A model generated the notes under the pieces. It ran no database searches. It was not told the DNA's origin and saw only the letters and a list, made by a program, of their open reading frames with translations. From positions 1 through 44,983 of IMG/VR virus record IMGVR_UViG_3300017934_000001: a stretch of DNA of 44,983 bases. One strand, given 5' to 3'. Below are positions 14,942 to 22,279 of the stretch, piece after piece; position 1 is the stretch's first letter; every line of letters starts with the position of its first letter. Made by a program: the position numbers and the translations under genes. The stretch comes from a virus.

Positions 14942-15460
14942 TCAGGCAGTCGATTTGGGTTGAGTCTGCGAAGGCGTTGAGGCGCCGCCCGAAGCCGTCA
15001 CGATAACCGGAACCAGCGCGTCGGCCAATTTTGTAACGATATCGGTGAGTGCCGCGATTTGCGCCGCAACGGATGAAAGTGCGGTTTGCACTACTCCGGT
15101 TGCGGTTGCTCCGGTTTGATCCACGTTGCGGATCGGAGGATAGACCGCGCCGGCCGGTTGCTGGACTTCGGTGTCCGCAGCTCCGGTTCGGATCGGGCTA
15201 ACAGTCTGTTGGCTTTCGACTGTGCCGGTCTGCATCTGATTGACGCTCAGCATAGACACCAGATGATCAAAGGTTGCCGCGTTTTGCGCGCGTCGAAGGT
15301 TCAGATCTTCGTAGGCCCGCTGCCGCGCCAGAACTTCGCGCCGGTTATCCAGCACTTCGTCAAAGAGTAGTTTGATGTTCTCCGGTCCACCGATCAAGGT
15401 GTGCGGAGGAACTTGGGTTGCTGCGGAACAAAATCCGCCAGCCGGGGCTGTGTCTGACAT
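14942..15460 (-). CDS. Hypothetical structural-type protein
   Basis: The product has 172 residues: a helical, charged middle (LLFDEVLDNRREVLARQRAYEDLNLRRAQNA in two segments), a Thr/Gln/Val-rich linker, and a C-terminal Ala-rich helix (SSVAAQIAALTDIVTKLADAL). This resembles small virion or scaffold-like proteins that oligomerise through coiled coils. Family not recognised. Confidence 0.6.
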   Translation of the reverse strand: MSDTAPAGGFCSAATQVPPHTLIGGPENIKLLFDEVLDNRREVLARQRAYEDLNLRRAQNAATFDHLVSMLSVNQMQTGTVESQQTVSPIRTGAADTEVQQPAGAVYPPIRNVDQTGATATGVVQTALSSVAAQIAALTDIVTKLADALVPVIVTASGGASTPSQTQPKSTA

Positions 15461-15472
15461 TTAGGTTCTCCT

Positions 15473-15889
15473 TTAGAGTCCAGTATACTCTCTCTTCGCT
15501 CTCTGTTTGCAAGCACCTTCTGTCTCCGCATTTTCTTTGCTGAGGGCGCTCTTCTCAACTGTCTCGACGGGTTGCTCCAGTTGCCCGTTCGCGCTCTGAA
15601 GGAAGCACTGGTCGCAGAACACCGAACGTAACGGGTATATGGTCACAACTTGTTGGTGACCGCACTCCAGAATGTATTCCGACAATTCCGTGTCTCTTGG
15701 AGCAGAATGACGGCAGCGGTCCTGGTCGATAGTCGCGACGATCTTCCGCTCGAACCTCTCGTACGCCTCAAGAGACAACTTACTTCTCCACCTAGGATCT
15801 AGGTGCCGCATCGCCACGATCGCATCCGCAATGCTATCGCGCTTCAGAGCGCGCATGATCACACTAACGGCAAGCTTCAGGGTAAACAT
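15473..15889 (-). CDS. Cassette gene, zinc-binding, with repeat-encoded ends
   Basis: The product has 138 residues. The first 17 residues (ending MRALKR) correspond to a degenerate 60-bp repeat. The payload (about residues 18-95) ends in LECGHQQ...FCDQCF, a C-x-H/CxxC zinc pattern. LQSANGQLEQPVETVEKSAL is encoded by the reverse copy at 15542, and the frame then runs on for about 20 residues. The start overlaps the lysozyme gene by 13 bases. Confidence 0.6.
   Translation of the reverse strand: MFTLKLAVSVIMRALKRDSIADAIVAMRHLDPRWRSKLSLEAYERFERKIVATIDQDRCRHSAPRDTELSEYILECGHQQVVTIYPLRSVFCDQCFLQSANGQLEQPVETVEKSALSKENAETEGACKQRAKREYTGL
15542..15599 (-). repeat. 60-bp family, reverse copy R3
   Basis: Encodes the LQSAN tail of the 15473 gene. 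On the minus strand it contains GTCGAGACAG. Confidence 0.88.
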
Positions 15890-15890
15890 A
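15844..15890 (+). repeat. 60-bp family, degenerate forward copy
   Basis: TCAGAGCGCGCATG matches the left core, and TAAACATAA lies where the right tail should be; the right core has decayed. It brackets the 15473 gene upstream. Confidence 0.5.
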
Positions 15891-16467
15891 ACGCCTTTAG
15901 ATCATCAGGACTTCCGTTAAACCAGTCCAGGTCAACAGGAGTGGATATCCCGGGCACCCTGCCCCACTGGTATTGCCAGAAGGTATACTGAGTCCACGGG
16001 CGCGGCGTCACTATGGTGACGTTCTTGTCGTAGTCGGCGAACCACAACGGCAGATCCGCGCTCGGGATGTTCAGCTCGACGGCCATCCAGCGATCAAGGT
16101 AAAGAATCGGCTTGGGCGTGTTCCAGTGGTCCGATAATTCCTTCAGCAGCGCTTGAACTTCGGCGAGTGTGATGCGCTGGTCTTCAATGTCGATTGCTAA
16201 TGGAAGCGAGCCGGAGCGATCCACGGCATTCAGGAACGCGAACAACCAACCGGCAGCTAAACTAGCGGGCGTTGCCGCCTTCATATAATGGTACGGCCCG
16301 ACAATCAGGCCGGCCTTGCGCGCCTTGGCCCAGTTCGACGTAAATCGAAGATCCCGTGAGACCGCGCCTTCAGTCGCATTGATGTAGGCGAACTTCACGC
16401 CCGATTGGGCGACCTTCACCCAGTCGATCTGCCCCTGGTAGTGGGATACGTCTATGCCTGGAATCAT
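15877..16467 (-). CDS. GH25 lysozyme (endolysin)
   Basis: The product has 196 residues. GIDVSHYQGQIDW at the N-terminus with Asp6, AYINATEG, and LPLAIDIE with Asp93 and Glu95 match the catalytic pocket of glycoside hydrolase family 25, and FWQYQWGRVPGI...PVDLDWFNG is the typical end. It should cut the muramic acid-glucosamine bond in peptidoglycan for lysis. The length is that of a single catalytic domain with no binding repeats. The gene directly upstream encodes a two-helix holin candidate, supporting a lysis cassette. Confidence 0.92.
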   Translation of the reverse strand: MIPGIDVSHYQGQIDWVKVAQSGVKFAYINATEGAVSRDLRFTSNWAKARKAGLIVGPYHYMKAATPASLAAGWLFAFLNAVDRSGSLPLAIDIEDQRITLAEVQALLKELSDHWNTPKPILYLDRWMAVELNIPSADLPLWFADYDKNVTIVTPRPWTQYTFWQYQWGRVPGISTPVDLDWFNGSPDDLKALCLP

Positions 16468-16469
16468 CC

Positions 16470-16745
16470 TCAGTAAACTCCGCTCATGTCTTTCATGTTT
16501 TGGCGCTCTTCTGGACGGTCGCTCGTCGCTTGAGACTTTCCCGCGTTCGCGCTCTGAAGTATAGACGCTATTGCGATCAAGGCTGAGATGATGCCAATCC
16601 CCACATCACCGATGATGATAGATAACTGCCGTGCTTCAGAAACAGATTGGGCCGGAGTAGCACTGATCAATATCGCCAACAGCACAATCGCCCCAAACGC
16701 CCACAGCAACCCAAGCGTCTTGGCTGAGTACAATAGAAACTTCAT
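16470..16745 (-). CDS. Two-helix holin candidate with repeat-encoded tail
   Basis: The product has 91 residues. Two hydrophobic helices (TLGLLWAFGAIVLLAILI and SIIIGDVGIGIISALIAIAS) are joined by a short polar loop, as in class II holins. From LQSANAGKS on, the C-terminus is encoded by a 60-bp repeat. It sits directly before the GH25 gene. The holin role is inferred from topology and neighbourhood, not from sequence homology. Confidence 0.6.
   Translation of the reverse strand: MKFLLYSAKTLGLLWAFGAIVLLAILISATPAQSVSEARQLSIIIGDVGIGIISALIAIASILQSANAGKSQATSDRPEERQNMKDMSGVY
16498..16557 (-). repeat. 60-bp family, reverse copy R4
   Basis: Encodes the tail of the holin candidate and leads to the lysozyme start. 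Confidence 0.88.
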
Positions 16746-17017
16746 CGTGGGAGCCTGTTCAGTTCTTCTAGGTCGATTATGTATTCGCGCTCTTCTCGCG
16801 TGTTGGGGTCTAGTTGATTCTGTCGTGCGTTCGCGCTCTGAAGCCCTCGGGTTGCAGTCATGCGCTCATACGTCGCCTTGTGGAGTTCCTTCATGTCTGA
16901 GCGGCCTTCGCCCCAGGCCACCAACCAGCAACCGATCCGAACTACAAAACGCGGGGAGTGATAGAAGAGCAGCCACGCGAAACTGACGATCAGATAACCC
17001 CACAGCAGACTAATCAC
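16742..17017 (-). CDS. Small membrane protein with repeat-encoded tail
   Basis: The product has 91 residues. An N-terminal membrane helix (LLWGYLIVSFAWLLFY), an amphipathic second segment and the tail LQSANARQNQ...REEREYI from a 60-bp repeat. It is the neighbour of the lysis genes and could be an accessory lysis protein. Both ends overlap neighbouring genes by ATGA. Confidence 0.55.
   Translation of the reverse strand: MISLLWGYLIVSFAWLLFYHSPRFVVRIGCWLVAWGEGRSDMKELHKATYERMTATRGLQSANARQNQLDPNTREEREYIIDLEELNRLPR
16781..16841 (-). repeat. 60-bp family, reverse copy R5
   Basis: Encodes the tail of the 16742 gene. The right core is altered (TATTCGCGCTCTTC). Confidence 0.82.
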
Positions 17018-17412
17018 GCGGTCCTCCCGGTCAGTTTATAGCGGACTTCGGCAAGAGAAATCAGAATCAATGGCTGTGGACGATCCAAGGCTTTCTCAAG
17101 AAGCGATTCGGGCGTCAACGCGATTACGGGTTGCTGTTTGGCGTCCAGCATCACTAGGTCCACATCTTGCTCGGCCATCAACTTCTCAACCATGCGAAGA
17201 GACTTGCGGATCTTCTGGAGCGTCTGATTCTTCCGCTTCAACTCCATCACGAGACCCACCGCGAGTGCTTGGTTGAGGCTGTACTGCCGCTTGTGCGAGC
17301 GGATGTCAGGCTTAATCATCTTACGCTCGTGCCACCATTGCAATTGGCGGTTTGTCAGTCCAGGCAAGAGCCTCACGAGTTCGGTGCTGGTGTATTGACG
17401 CTCTTCGATCAT
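17014..17412 (-). CDS. MerR-like regulator
   Basis: The product has 132 residues from the ATG at 17412, which overlaps the upstream TGA (ATGA); the longer frame upstream is rejected. Residues 8-75 (YTSTELVRLLPGLTNRQLQWW, ERKMIKPDIRSHKRQYSLNQ) match the winged-helix DNA-binding domain of MerR-type proteins, followed by a helical dimerisation region. The effector domain is short and has no metal-binding Cys. Likely a regulator of the lysis or late genes next to it. Confidence 0.72.
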   Translation of the reverse strand: MIEERQYTSTELVRLLPGLTNRQLQWWHERKMIKPDIRSHKRQYSLNQALAVGLVMELKRKNQTLQKIRKSLRMVEKLMAEQDVDLVMLDAKQQPVIALTPESLLEKALDRPQPLILISLAEVRYKLTGRTA

Positions 17413-17774
17413 ACGCTGTAGAGTTTCTGGCCGTGAAATAGTATTATTGCTTCGGGACGGAACAGCCATCGCCAAGGTGCGTACCACGGCACTTTCACCG
17501 AATGCTTGACGATAATCGGAAATGTCTCGCCGCTCGCAAGAAACTGCGGGGGAATGCAGGCTAATGGCAACATCGAAGCCGGGATCGAAGAGAAGCGTGA
17601 ATACTGAACATCGCAAGCCTTACCGAGTAATCGATTTGTATTGATCGCTAGGCTTTCCAGTTTAAAACCTGCGTCTGTGCCGATCATAAGTTTTGTGCTG
17701 ACGGTGTTTATTCTCTTTAGTAATCTATCAAAACGAATCGTGCAAACGTAAGTAAACGGAACCTGTGTTGTCAT
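17409..17774 (-). CDS. Hypothetical beta-rich protein
   Basis: The product has 121 residues from the ATG at 17774 (MTTQVPFTYVCTIRFDRLL). Its content suggests alternating strands, ending in RPEAIILFHGQKLYSV. A further in-frame extension upstream lies in a 60-bp repeat. Function unknown; it is coupled to the MerR-like gene. Confidence 0.5.
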   Translation of the reverse strand: MTTQVPFTYVCTIRFDRLLKRINTVSTKLMIGTDAGFKLESLAINTNRLLGKACDVQYSRFSSIPASMLPLACIPPQFLASGETFPIIVKHSVKVPWYAPWRWLFRPEAIILFHGQKLYSV

Positions 17775-17784
17775 CCTCGGCGCC

Positions 17785-17841
17785 TCAAAGCGCGAACGTG
17801 GCTCATGTCTGAATACCGAGATCGGCGAGAAGATCGCCAAA
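17785..17841 (+). repeat. 60-bp family, forward copy F11
   Basis: Leader orientation for the leftward genes from 17774. The right core is altered to AGATCGCCAAA. Confidence 0.82.
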
Positions 17842-17903
17842 ACATGAGCATCAAAACCTGCATATTGTCCTGTTGGTATTGGTAACAGAAAACATTCATG
17901 GTG

Positions 17904-18539
17904 TCAAGATGTTTTCTGAAGACTGGCTTGCTCGGCTAACCGGACGATGATTCCCCAGCCTCGCACGGTATCGCGCCGACTGAAATCCCGGACGTAACCC
18001 CGCAAGCGTTGCCAGTGTTCCTGTGTCGGGAGCAGTTTTGCCAGTTTTCGGATGAGCGGCGGATCGGCTGGCTTCCCTCCGAGTGTCAGAGTTCCGAGGT
18101 TTTCAACAGTGCGGGATAGAGATGCGGCGTCTGGTGACCTCTCCGCAGGAGTTCTTTCCTGCTTTTGGGACTCATATAAGGATGGACCAGCAAATGATGT
18201 GACACGAGACTTGCCAGCGGGTTTTGATTCTTCCACATCTTTTCCTCTGCCTGTGGATTTCTCCAGAGGTTTAAGAAAACGGTACTCGTTCGAGCGTGGG
18301 CCGCGGCGCCGGGGTTCGATGTGTCCGAACTGGACGAGCTCTTGAATCCAGCGGATGATCGACCGGATCGACTTCCCCAGGCGCTTGGCAATGTAGGCGT
18401 GGGAGGGGAAACAGAAGTCCCGGCCGCAGGAAACAGCTTTCATCAACCAGTAGACCCGGCGAGCCCAATAACTCAACGTTAAAGGCTTGGGCTTGGGTTG
18501 GAAGTACTCGGGAGGGTAGGCAAAGGTGAGTTGAGTCAT
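17904..18539 (-). CDS. Winged-helix replication-type protein
   Basis: The product has 211 residues. Residues about 40-90 (CFPSHAYIAKRLGKSIRSII, RWIQELVQFGHIEPRRRG) form the helix-turn-helix typical of phage and plasmid replication initiator-like proteins (Pfam HTH_36 type). A Pro/Ser/Lys-rich linker and a second helical domain (LPTQEHWQRLRGYVRDFSRRD) follow. It overlaps the methyltransferase gene (ATGA) and lies with a helicase, so a role in starting replication is a reasonable inference; it could instead be a regulator. Confidence 0.68.
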   Translation of the reverse strand: MTQLTFAYPPEYFQPKPKPLTLSYWARRVYWLMKAVSCGRDFCFPSHAYIAKRLGKSIRSIIRWIQELVQFGHIEPRRRGPRSNEYRFLKPLEKSTGRGKDVEESKPAGKSRVTSFAGPSLYESQKQERTPAERSPDAASLSRTVENLGTLTLGGKPADPPLIRKLAKLLPTQEHWQRLRGYVRDFSRRDTVRGWGIIVRLAEQASLQKTS

Positions 18540-19546
18540 GCTGGTTCCTCCGCGAGTTCTTCGAGTCGCTGAAACTGTTCGCGTTGAAATTCAAAGGCGG
18601 CCTGCTCTGAATCGTCGCTTTCAGTTTCCGCCAGTTTCACGTTCTGGACGGCCTGCCGGTAGTAACTCGGCTTGAGTTCGATTCCGAGCCCGTGCCGGCC
18701 GCCACGCACCGCCGAGTAAACCTCGGATCCAACACCCATGAAAGGCGTCAACACTGTTTCTCCCGGATTCGACCAAAGCACCAGGCAGCGGTCGATCACG
18801 TCCAGTTGCAACGGGTGAATGTGTTTCTCGTCCTCTTGGTCGCGGGTCTCGCGGTAGGGAAGCACGCGGGCAATCCGCACATCGTCCCAAAACGCCGATG
18901 CGTACTGTCTCCATATCCAATGAGAGAAACGGTTCTCCGTCTGCTTTCCTTTCCATCCCCGATAGCGATGAAGTTCGGATGGAATCTTGCGCTCGCCCGC
19001 GTAGGACAGCAAGCCTGACGGATGCGCGATAGGAATTGTGTTGACGCCTTTCCGCCTGAACACCAGCAAGTAGTCCGCACTCGCCACCGTGCAGCGTGAA
19101 GAGTCCTCGACAATCGACTTATGAGCCAGCGCCTTCGTCAGCGTCCGGTTACGAACCGCCAACGGTTCTTTCCAGACGTGGTAGCGTGCGACATACCGAA
19201 AGCCCAAGCGTTCATGGAGCCGGATGATGTCGCCAGGGAAGTCCGTCAAATAGTCGGTTCCTGAGTTGCCGGAAGGCACGTCCATGCAATGCACCGCCGT
19301 CATGCGGCCGGGAGCGGTCAGGCGGAACAGTTCCTTGACTACAAATTCGTAGTGCTCAAAGAACTGCGTATAGTTCCAGCTGTTTGAGAGATCCTCGTCG
19401 GATGACGAGTAGTGGTACAGTCCGGCGAAGGGCGGGGAGTACACGGAGAGATGAATCTTTTCGGACGGCAGGTCTCGCATCACTTCGATGCAATCCCCGT
19501 TGTACAGTGCGTACCGTTCTGTGACTTGCTGAGTTGCTACAGCCAT
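18536..19546 (-). CDS. DNA methyltransferase, N4-cytosine or N6-adenine type
   Basis: The product has 336 residues. SPPF at 37-40 (YSPPFAGLYHY) is the catalytic motif IV, and PFMGVGS at 268-274 is the SAM-binding motif I, in the beta-class order (IV before I). SPP-aromatic is commoner in N4-cytosine enzymes. YNGDCIEVMRDLP is the typical start of the pfam01555 domain. No restriction enzyme is adjacent, so it probably protects the element from host restriction. It overlaps the helicase gene by ten bases. Confidence 0.88.
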   Translation of the reverse strand: MAVATQQVTERYALYNGDCIEVMRDLPSEKIHLSVYSPPFAGLYHYSSSDEDLSNSWNYTQFFEHYEFVVKELFRLTAPGRMTAVHCMDVPSGNSGTDYLTDFPGDIIRLHERLGFRYVARYHVWKEPLAVRNRTLTKALAHKSIVEDSSRCTVASADYLLVFRRKGVNTIPIAHPSGLLSYAGERKIPSELHRYRGWKGKQTENRFSHWIWRQYASAFWDDVRIARVLPYRETRDQEDEKHIHPLQLDVIDRCLVLWSNPGETVLTPFMGVGSEVYSAVRGGRHGLGIELKPSYYRQAVQNVKLAETESDDSEQAAFEFQREQFQRLEELAEEPA

Positions 19547-20979
19547 GATGGTAGTCTAACCTCCTCAATGCGGTTGTTCCCGCGAAACACTTTCAATTCC
19601 TGGTTCATGTTGGAAACCAGTTCTGTAAACATCTTGTCGGCCTGCTCTGATTTCCTCCGAAGGTTGTCTTTCGCGCCTCTCTCTCCTTCGGTAGCGATGA
19701 TGTCCACGATCACGGGCGACTTCTGGCCGAATCTCCAGCAACGCCTGACGCTCTGGTAGTACTGTTCGTAGGAGTGCGAGGCGAATGTAACCACATGAGC
19801 GCAGTGCTGCCAGTTCAATCCCCAGGCTCCGATCTTGGGCTTGATGATGAGGACGCGGAGTTGTCCGGTTGAAAAGGCGTCGAACAATTCTTCTTTCTCT
19901 TCGTCCGAGTGTTTTCCTGAAACTTGGCGTCCGCCCAGGATCAATTGCTCGAGCAGGTCTCCCTCGTCGTTCAGGTGGCACCAGATCACAGCGGGTTTCT
20001 TTGTCCCGTACACCAGGTCTGCCGCTTTTTCGCAACGCTCCTGAATTGTGCGGCGGCGCTCTTCACGCTCTTCGTGCATGTTCTCAGCCGGGACAGGGAA
20101 GAGCTTCCCCAGTGGAAGGCTCCGAGTCTCGACTATGTGTTCCCGTTCTACCAACGGCGGGAGTTGAAAGTGCTCATCGCTGAATCCGATGTCCGATGGC
20201 TTCCGGCAGGCTCGCGCCCACGAGCACACCCAACGGAAGAACGGTTTCTCTGCGTGGCCTTTGAAACGCCACTTTTGACCGTATTCTTTCTTGAATCGAG
20301 TGCGCCCGTTTTGCACCATTGCGGAGTTCTGATCGTTCTTGAAGAATCTTCCGAGCATGTCCATCAATCCCATTTCCCCTAGGGCTTCTGATGAGGTACC
20401 GAGTTCTGTGTAATCGTTAGGTGCGGCCGTAGCGGTGCATAGCAGACGGTACGGCAGTTTCTTCATAAACTCCGTTACCTGCGTGCGTCTCGCTCCGTTG
20501 AATGCCTTGATCGCGCTCGATTCGTCGCACACCACTCCCGAGAAATCATCCGGCGAGAAATAATGCAGCCGTTCGTAGTTCGCAATGGTGATGTGACTCT
20601 CCGGCTTTTCCGAGCGCTTGCATTGGATGTGGAATTTCTCGCCCTCGCGTACGGTCTGGTTTGCCACGCCCAACGGCGTCAGGAGCAATACTGGCTTGTT
20701 CGTTTTGCGGACCACGTTGTCGGCCCAGGCGAGCTGCATCGGCGTCTTGCCGAGCCCGCAGTCCGCGAACAATGCACAGCGTCCTTTCCAGAGTGCCCAA
20801 TCGGTCAAGGCCCGCTGGAAGTCGAATAGTTCAGAGGGAAGTTGAATAGCCTCAAAACCGTCCTTGGTTCCGAGTTGCGCCTTGCGTTCCAGAAATTCCC
20901 GGTACTCCAGAACCTTGTCGGTCGCTTCATCAGCATCCCGCATAGCAGTTCCCATGAGAGGAGAAAATGTTCTACTCAT
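19537..20979 (-). CDS. Snf2-like DEAD/DEAH-box helicase
   Basis: The product has 480 residues. The Walker A motif is ADCGLGKT at 72-79, motif II is DESS at 152-155, motif III is TATAAPND, and the C-terminal RecA-like lobe has PKIGAWGLNWQHC and SYEQYYQSVRRCWRFGQ (motifs V and VI). The order is that of superfamily 2 Snf2-like phage helicases, which are often found beside a DNA methyltransferase, as here. It may act in replication, recombination or anti-restriction. A MITE-like element sits 14 bases upstream of the start. Confidence 0.88.
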   Translation of the reverse strand: MSRTFSPLMGTAMRDADEATDKVLEYREFLERKAQLGTKDGFEAIQLPSELFDFQRALTDWALWKGRCALFADCGLGKTPMQLAWADNVVRKTNKPVLLLTPLGVANQTVREGEKFHIQCKRSEKPESHITIANYERLHYFSPDDFSGVVCDESSAIKAFNGARRTQVTEFMKKLPYRLLCTATAAPNDYTELGTSSEALGEMGLMDMLGRFFKNDQNSAMVQNGRTRFKKEYGQKWRFKGHAEKPFFRWVCSWARACRKPSDIGFSDEHFQLPPLVEREHIVETRSLPLGKLFPVPAENMHEEREERRRTIQERCEKAADLVYGTKKPAVIWCHLNDEGDLLEQLILGGRQVSGKHSDEEKEELFDAFSTGQLRVLIIKPKIGAWGLNWQHCAHVVTFASHSYEQYYQSVRRCWRFGQKSPVIVDIIATEGERGAKDNLRRKSEQADKMFTELVSNMNQELKVFRGNNRIEEVRLPSWL

Positions 20980-20993
20980 TCAACGCTCCGTTT

Positions 20994-21188
20994 GGGAATT
21001 ATATACTTGACTACCTTGAGCTTCGGTTCTAACCCGAATCGCTGGCCAGTGACCGATTGCTCGATGTCCCTCGGTACCGGGGCTACCCTGCGGCCTGCCA
21101 GTCCGTCTCGAATACTGCCAGCAGCTACCTGTGTTATCGCTCATCTTCATCCACAGCGGCATCAAGGTAGTCAAGTATTATAATTCCC
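20994..21188. mobile_element. MITE-like element 2 (22-23 bp TIRs, 8-bp target duplication)
   Basis: The left terminal repeat (20994-21015) begins GGGAATTATATACTTGACT, as in element 1. The right one (21166-21188) is its reverse complement with one inserted T. The 8-mer CTCCGTTT flanks both sides (20986-20993 and 21189-21196). The element is 195 bp with no convincing gene inside. It separates a 60-bp repeat from the start of the helicase gene. Confidence 0.88.
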
Positions 21189-21207
21189 CTCCGTTTCTTC
21201 TTTATGC

Positions 21208-21266
21208 TGAAGGCGCTCTTCAGAACAGTCTCGACGGGTAGCAGTAGTTGCGCGTTCGCGCTTTGA
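21208..21266 (-). repeat. 60-bp family, reverse copy R6
   Basis: Its purine tail, on the minus strand, was the insertion site of MITE-like element 2. The middle contains GTCTCGACGGG. Confidence 0.88.
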
Positions 21267-21271
21267 GGCGT

Positions 21272-21487
21272 TCATGCGGATTGCTCCAGGTCGAGAATTT
21301 CATCCCGAGCCTCAGACGCACGGAGAATGGCGCGGATGAGGGTCGAAATATGGCGTAGTCGTGGCTTAGGAGGCTCAGGAGCGAGCGGCGGTCGGAGCGG
21401 ACCCCGGAAGTACATCTGATTCGGATGAACCCAGTGGATGTCCGAAATATCGACAACGCGAGGCCTCTTTCGGACGCGCCTGCTCAC
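21272..21487 (-). CDS. Small basic hypothetical protein
   Basis: The product has 71 residues from GTG 21487, preceded by GGAGG at good spacing, which decides the start. The N-terminus is basic (MSRRVRKRPRVVDISDIHW), the middle Pro-rich and the C-terminus helical. It was originally next to the helicase gene before the MITE inserted. A second overlapping frame exists but lacks this ribosome-binding site. Confidence 0.55.
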   Translation of the reverse strand: MSRRVRKRPRVVDISDIHWVHPNQMYFRGPLRPPLAPEPPKPRLRHISTLIRAILRASEARDEILDLEQSA

Positions 21488-21520
21488 GGTCGGCCTCCGA
21501 AGGGAAGAGCGAGCGACGAG

Positions 21521-21541
21521 AGGGAAACCGTAGGTGTCCCT
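21521..21541 (-). repeat. Hairpin family B, copy 4
   Basis: AGGG-a-AACC-gta-GGTG-t-CCCT. Here the outer stem is AGGG/CCCT instead of AGAG/CTCT, a compensated change. It is preceded by GGGAAGAGCGAGCGACGAG, the reverse of the conserved flank. Confidence 0.7.
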
Positions 21542-21592
21542 TTCGTCATGTGCGTAAGATTACAGAGGGACTGAAAATCCGATCGGGGGGGC

Positions 21593-21621
21593 TTGACTTC
21601 TAAGCGGGATGTTGGTAATTT
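21593..21621 (+). promoter_or_regulatory. Promoter candidate
   Basis: TTGACT (21593-21598), a 17-base spacer and TAATTT (21616-21621). The -35 box is good and the -10 box is weak. It points at the terminator 40 bases downstream. Confidence 0.4.
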
Positions 21622-21627
21622 AGTCAT

Positions 21628-21703
21628 GCGTAGTTCCTCTCTGAACCAGTTGGAACGCTTAAGACGCCGCTCAATTCACCACTGGGCGGCGTCGTTGTTT
21701 TTC
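21628..21703 (+). ncRNA. Candidate short RNA between promoter and terminator
   Basis: A transcript from the promoter at 21593 would start near 21628 and end at the terminator, about 75 nt. A 28-codon frame (MRSSSLNQLERL...) also fits, so it could be a leader peptide instead. Confidence 0.3.
21663..21703 (+). terminator. Intrinsic terminator
   Basis: Perfect 8-bp stem GACGCCGC / GCGGCGTC, 15-base loop, followed by the T-rich GTTGTTTTTC. Confidence 0.7.
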
Positions 21704-21833
21704 ACGCCTTGATTTTCACAAGGATTCTCCAAATCTGATGTTCGATCCCGTAATGGGCATGTTTGGAAGTATAGACCTACCCTGATAAGAATTTCAATAC
21801 CTAAATTCGTTTTTGTTGCCGGGAGAGCAAGGC

Positions 21834-21854
21834 AAGGCAACCTGCGGTTTCCTT
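21834..21854 (+). repeat. Hairpin family B, copy 5
   Basis: AAGG-c-AACC-tgc-GGTT-t-CCTT, with a compensated outer stem AAGG/CCTT, followed by a diverged TATCCTTCCC flank. Confidence 0.7.
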
Positions 21855-21877
21855 TCCTTGCGATCCTATCCTTCCCG

Positions 21878-22279
21878 TCAGCCAGCGAGAAAGTTCTTGC
21901 GTTGTCCGTCAACTTCATCGGCCCGTGATACGATGCGGCCCTGCTTCCGCAAAATCGACAGTGCCGAATAGATGCTTGGGGCGCTGGCTTTTACAGTCGC
22001 TAAGATTTCGCCGCTCGTTTTGCCGCCCTTCTTCAAGGACTCCAGGCACGCCGCCATTGCCCCGCTGTCTTGTCCTGGTCCGATAGCCGCTGTCTTGCGG
22101 GGCCGTCCGCGTCCACGCTTTAACGGCGCGGCGATTTGAGCAGGCGCAATTATTGGCGACTGAACAGCGACAGACGGCGGCTTGCCGTTCAAAGCCTCTG
22201 AAAGTACGCGAATCGCGGCATTGACCGCAGCATCGTCGCCCTCGACTTCACCGAATACGATACGTAGTTTTGCCATCAT
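21878..22279 (-). CDS. AT-hook/winged-helix DNA-binding protein
   Basis: The product has 133 residues. An AT-hook (RGRGRPRKT) near residue 60 precedes a helix-turn-helix-like end (GKTSGEILATVKASAPSIYS, ALSILRKQGRIVSR). This combination suggests a DNA-binding regulator or nucleoid-type protein. The start overlaps the upstream stop; two adjacent ATG codons are possible. Confidence 0.65.
   Translation of the reverse strand: MMAKLRIVFGEVEGDDAAVNAAIRVLSEALNGKPPSVAVQSPIIAPAQIAAPLKRGRGRPRKTAAIGPGQDSGAMAACLESLKKGGKTSGEILATVKASAPSIYSALSILRKQGRIVSRADEVDGQRKNFLAG

Larger units (their letters stand above)
21488..21877. other. 390-bp non-coding control region
   Basis: No convincing gene. It holds two family B hairpins (21521 and 21834), a rightward promoter candidate (21593) and an intrinsic terminator (21663-21703), then an A/T-rich stretch. 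It may contain the promoter for the helicase-methyltransferase operon or a small RNA; no iterons or DnaA boxes were recognised. Confidence 0.5.

Noticed and set aside
18536-20979. Methyltransferase plus helicase as a restriction or DISARM-like defence system
   Set aside because: No nuclease domain or other defence subunit is adjacent; such pairs are common in phage replication regions.
21676-21918. Minus-strand 80-codon frame
   Set aside because: It covers the terminator, hairpin B copy 5 and the end of the 21878 gene in another frame; no ribosome-binding site or sensible composition.
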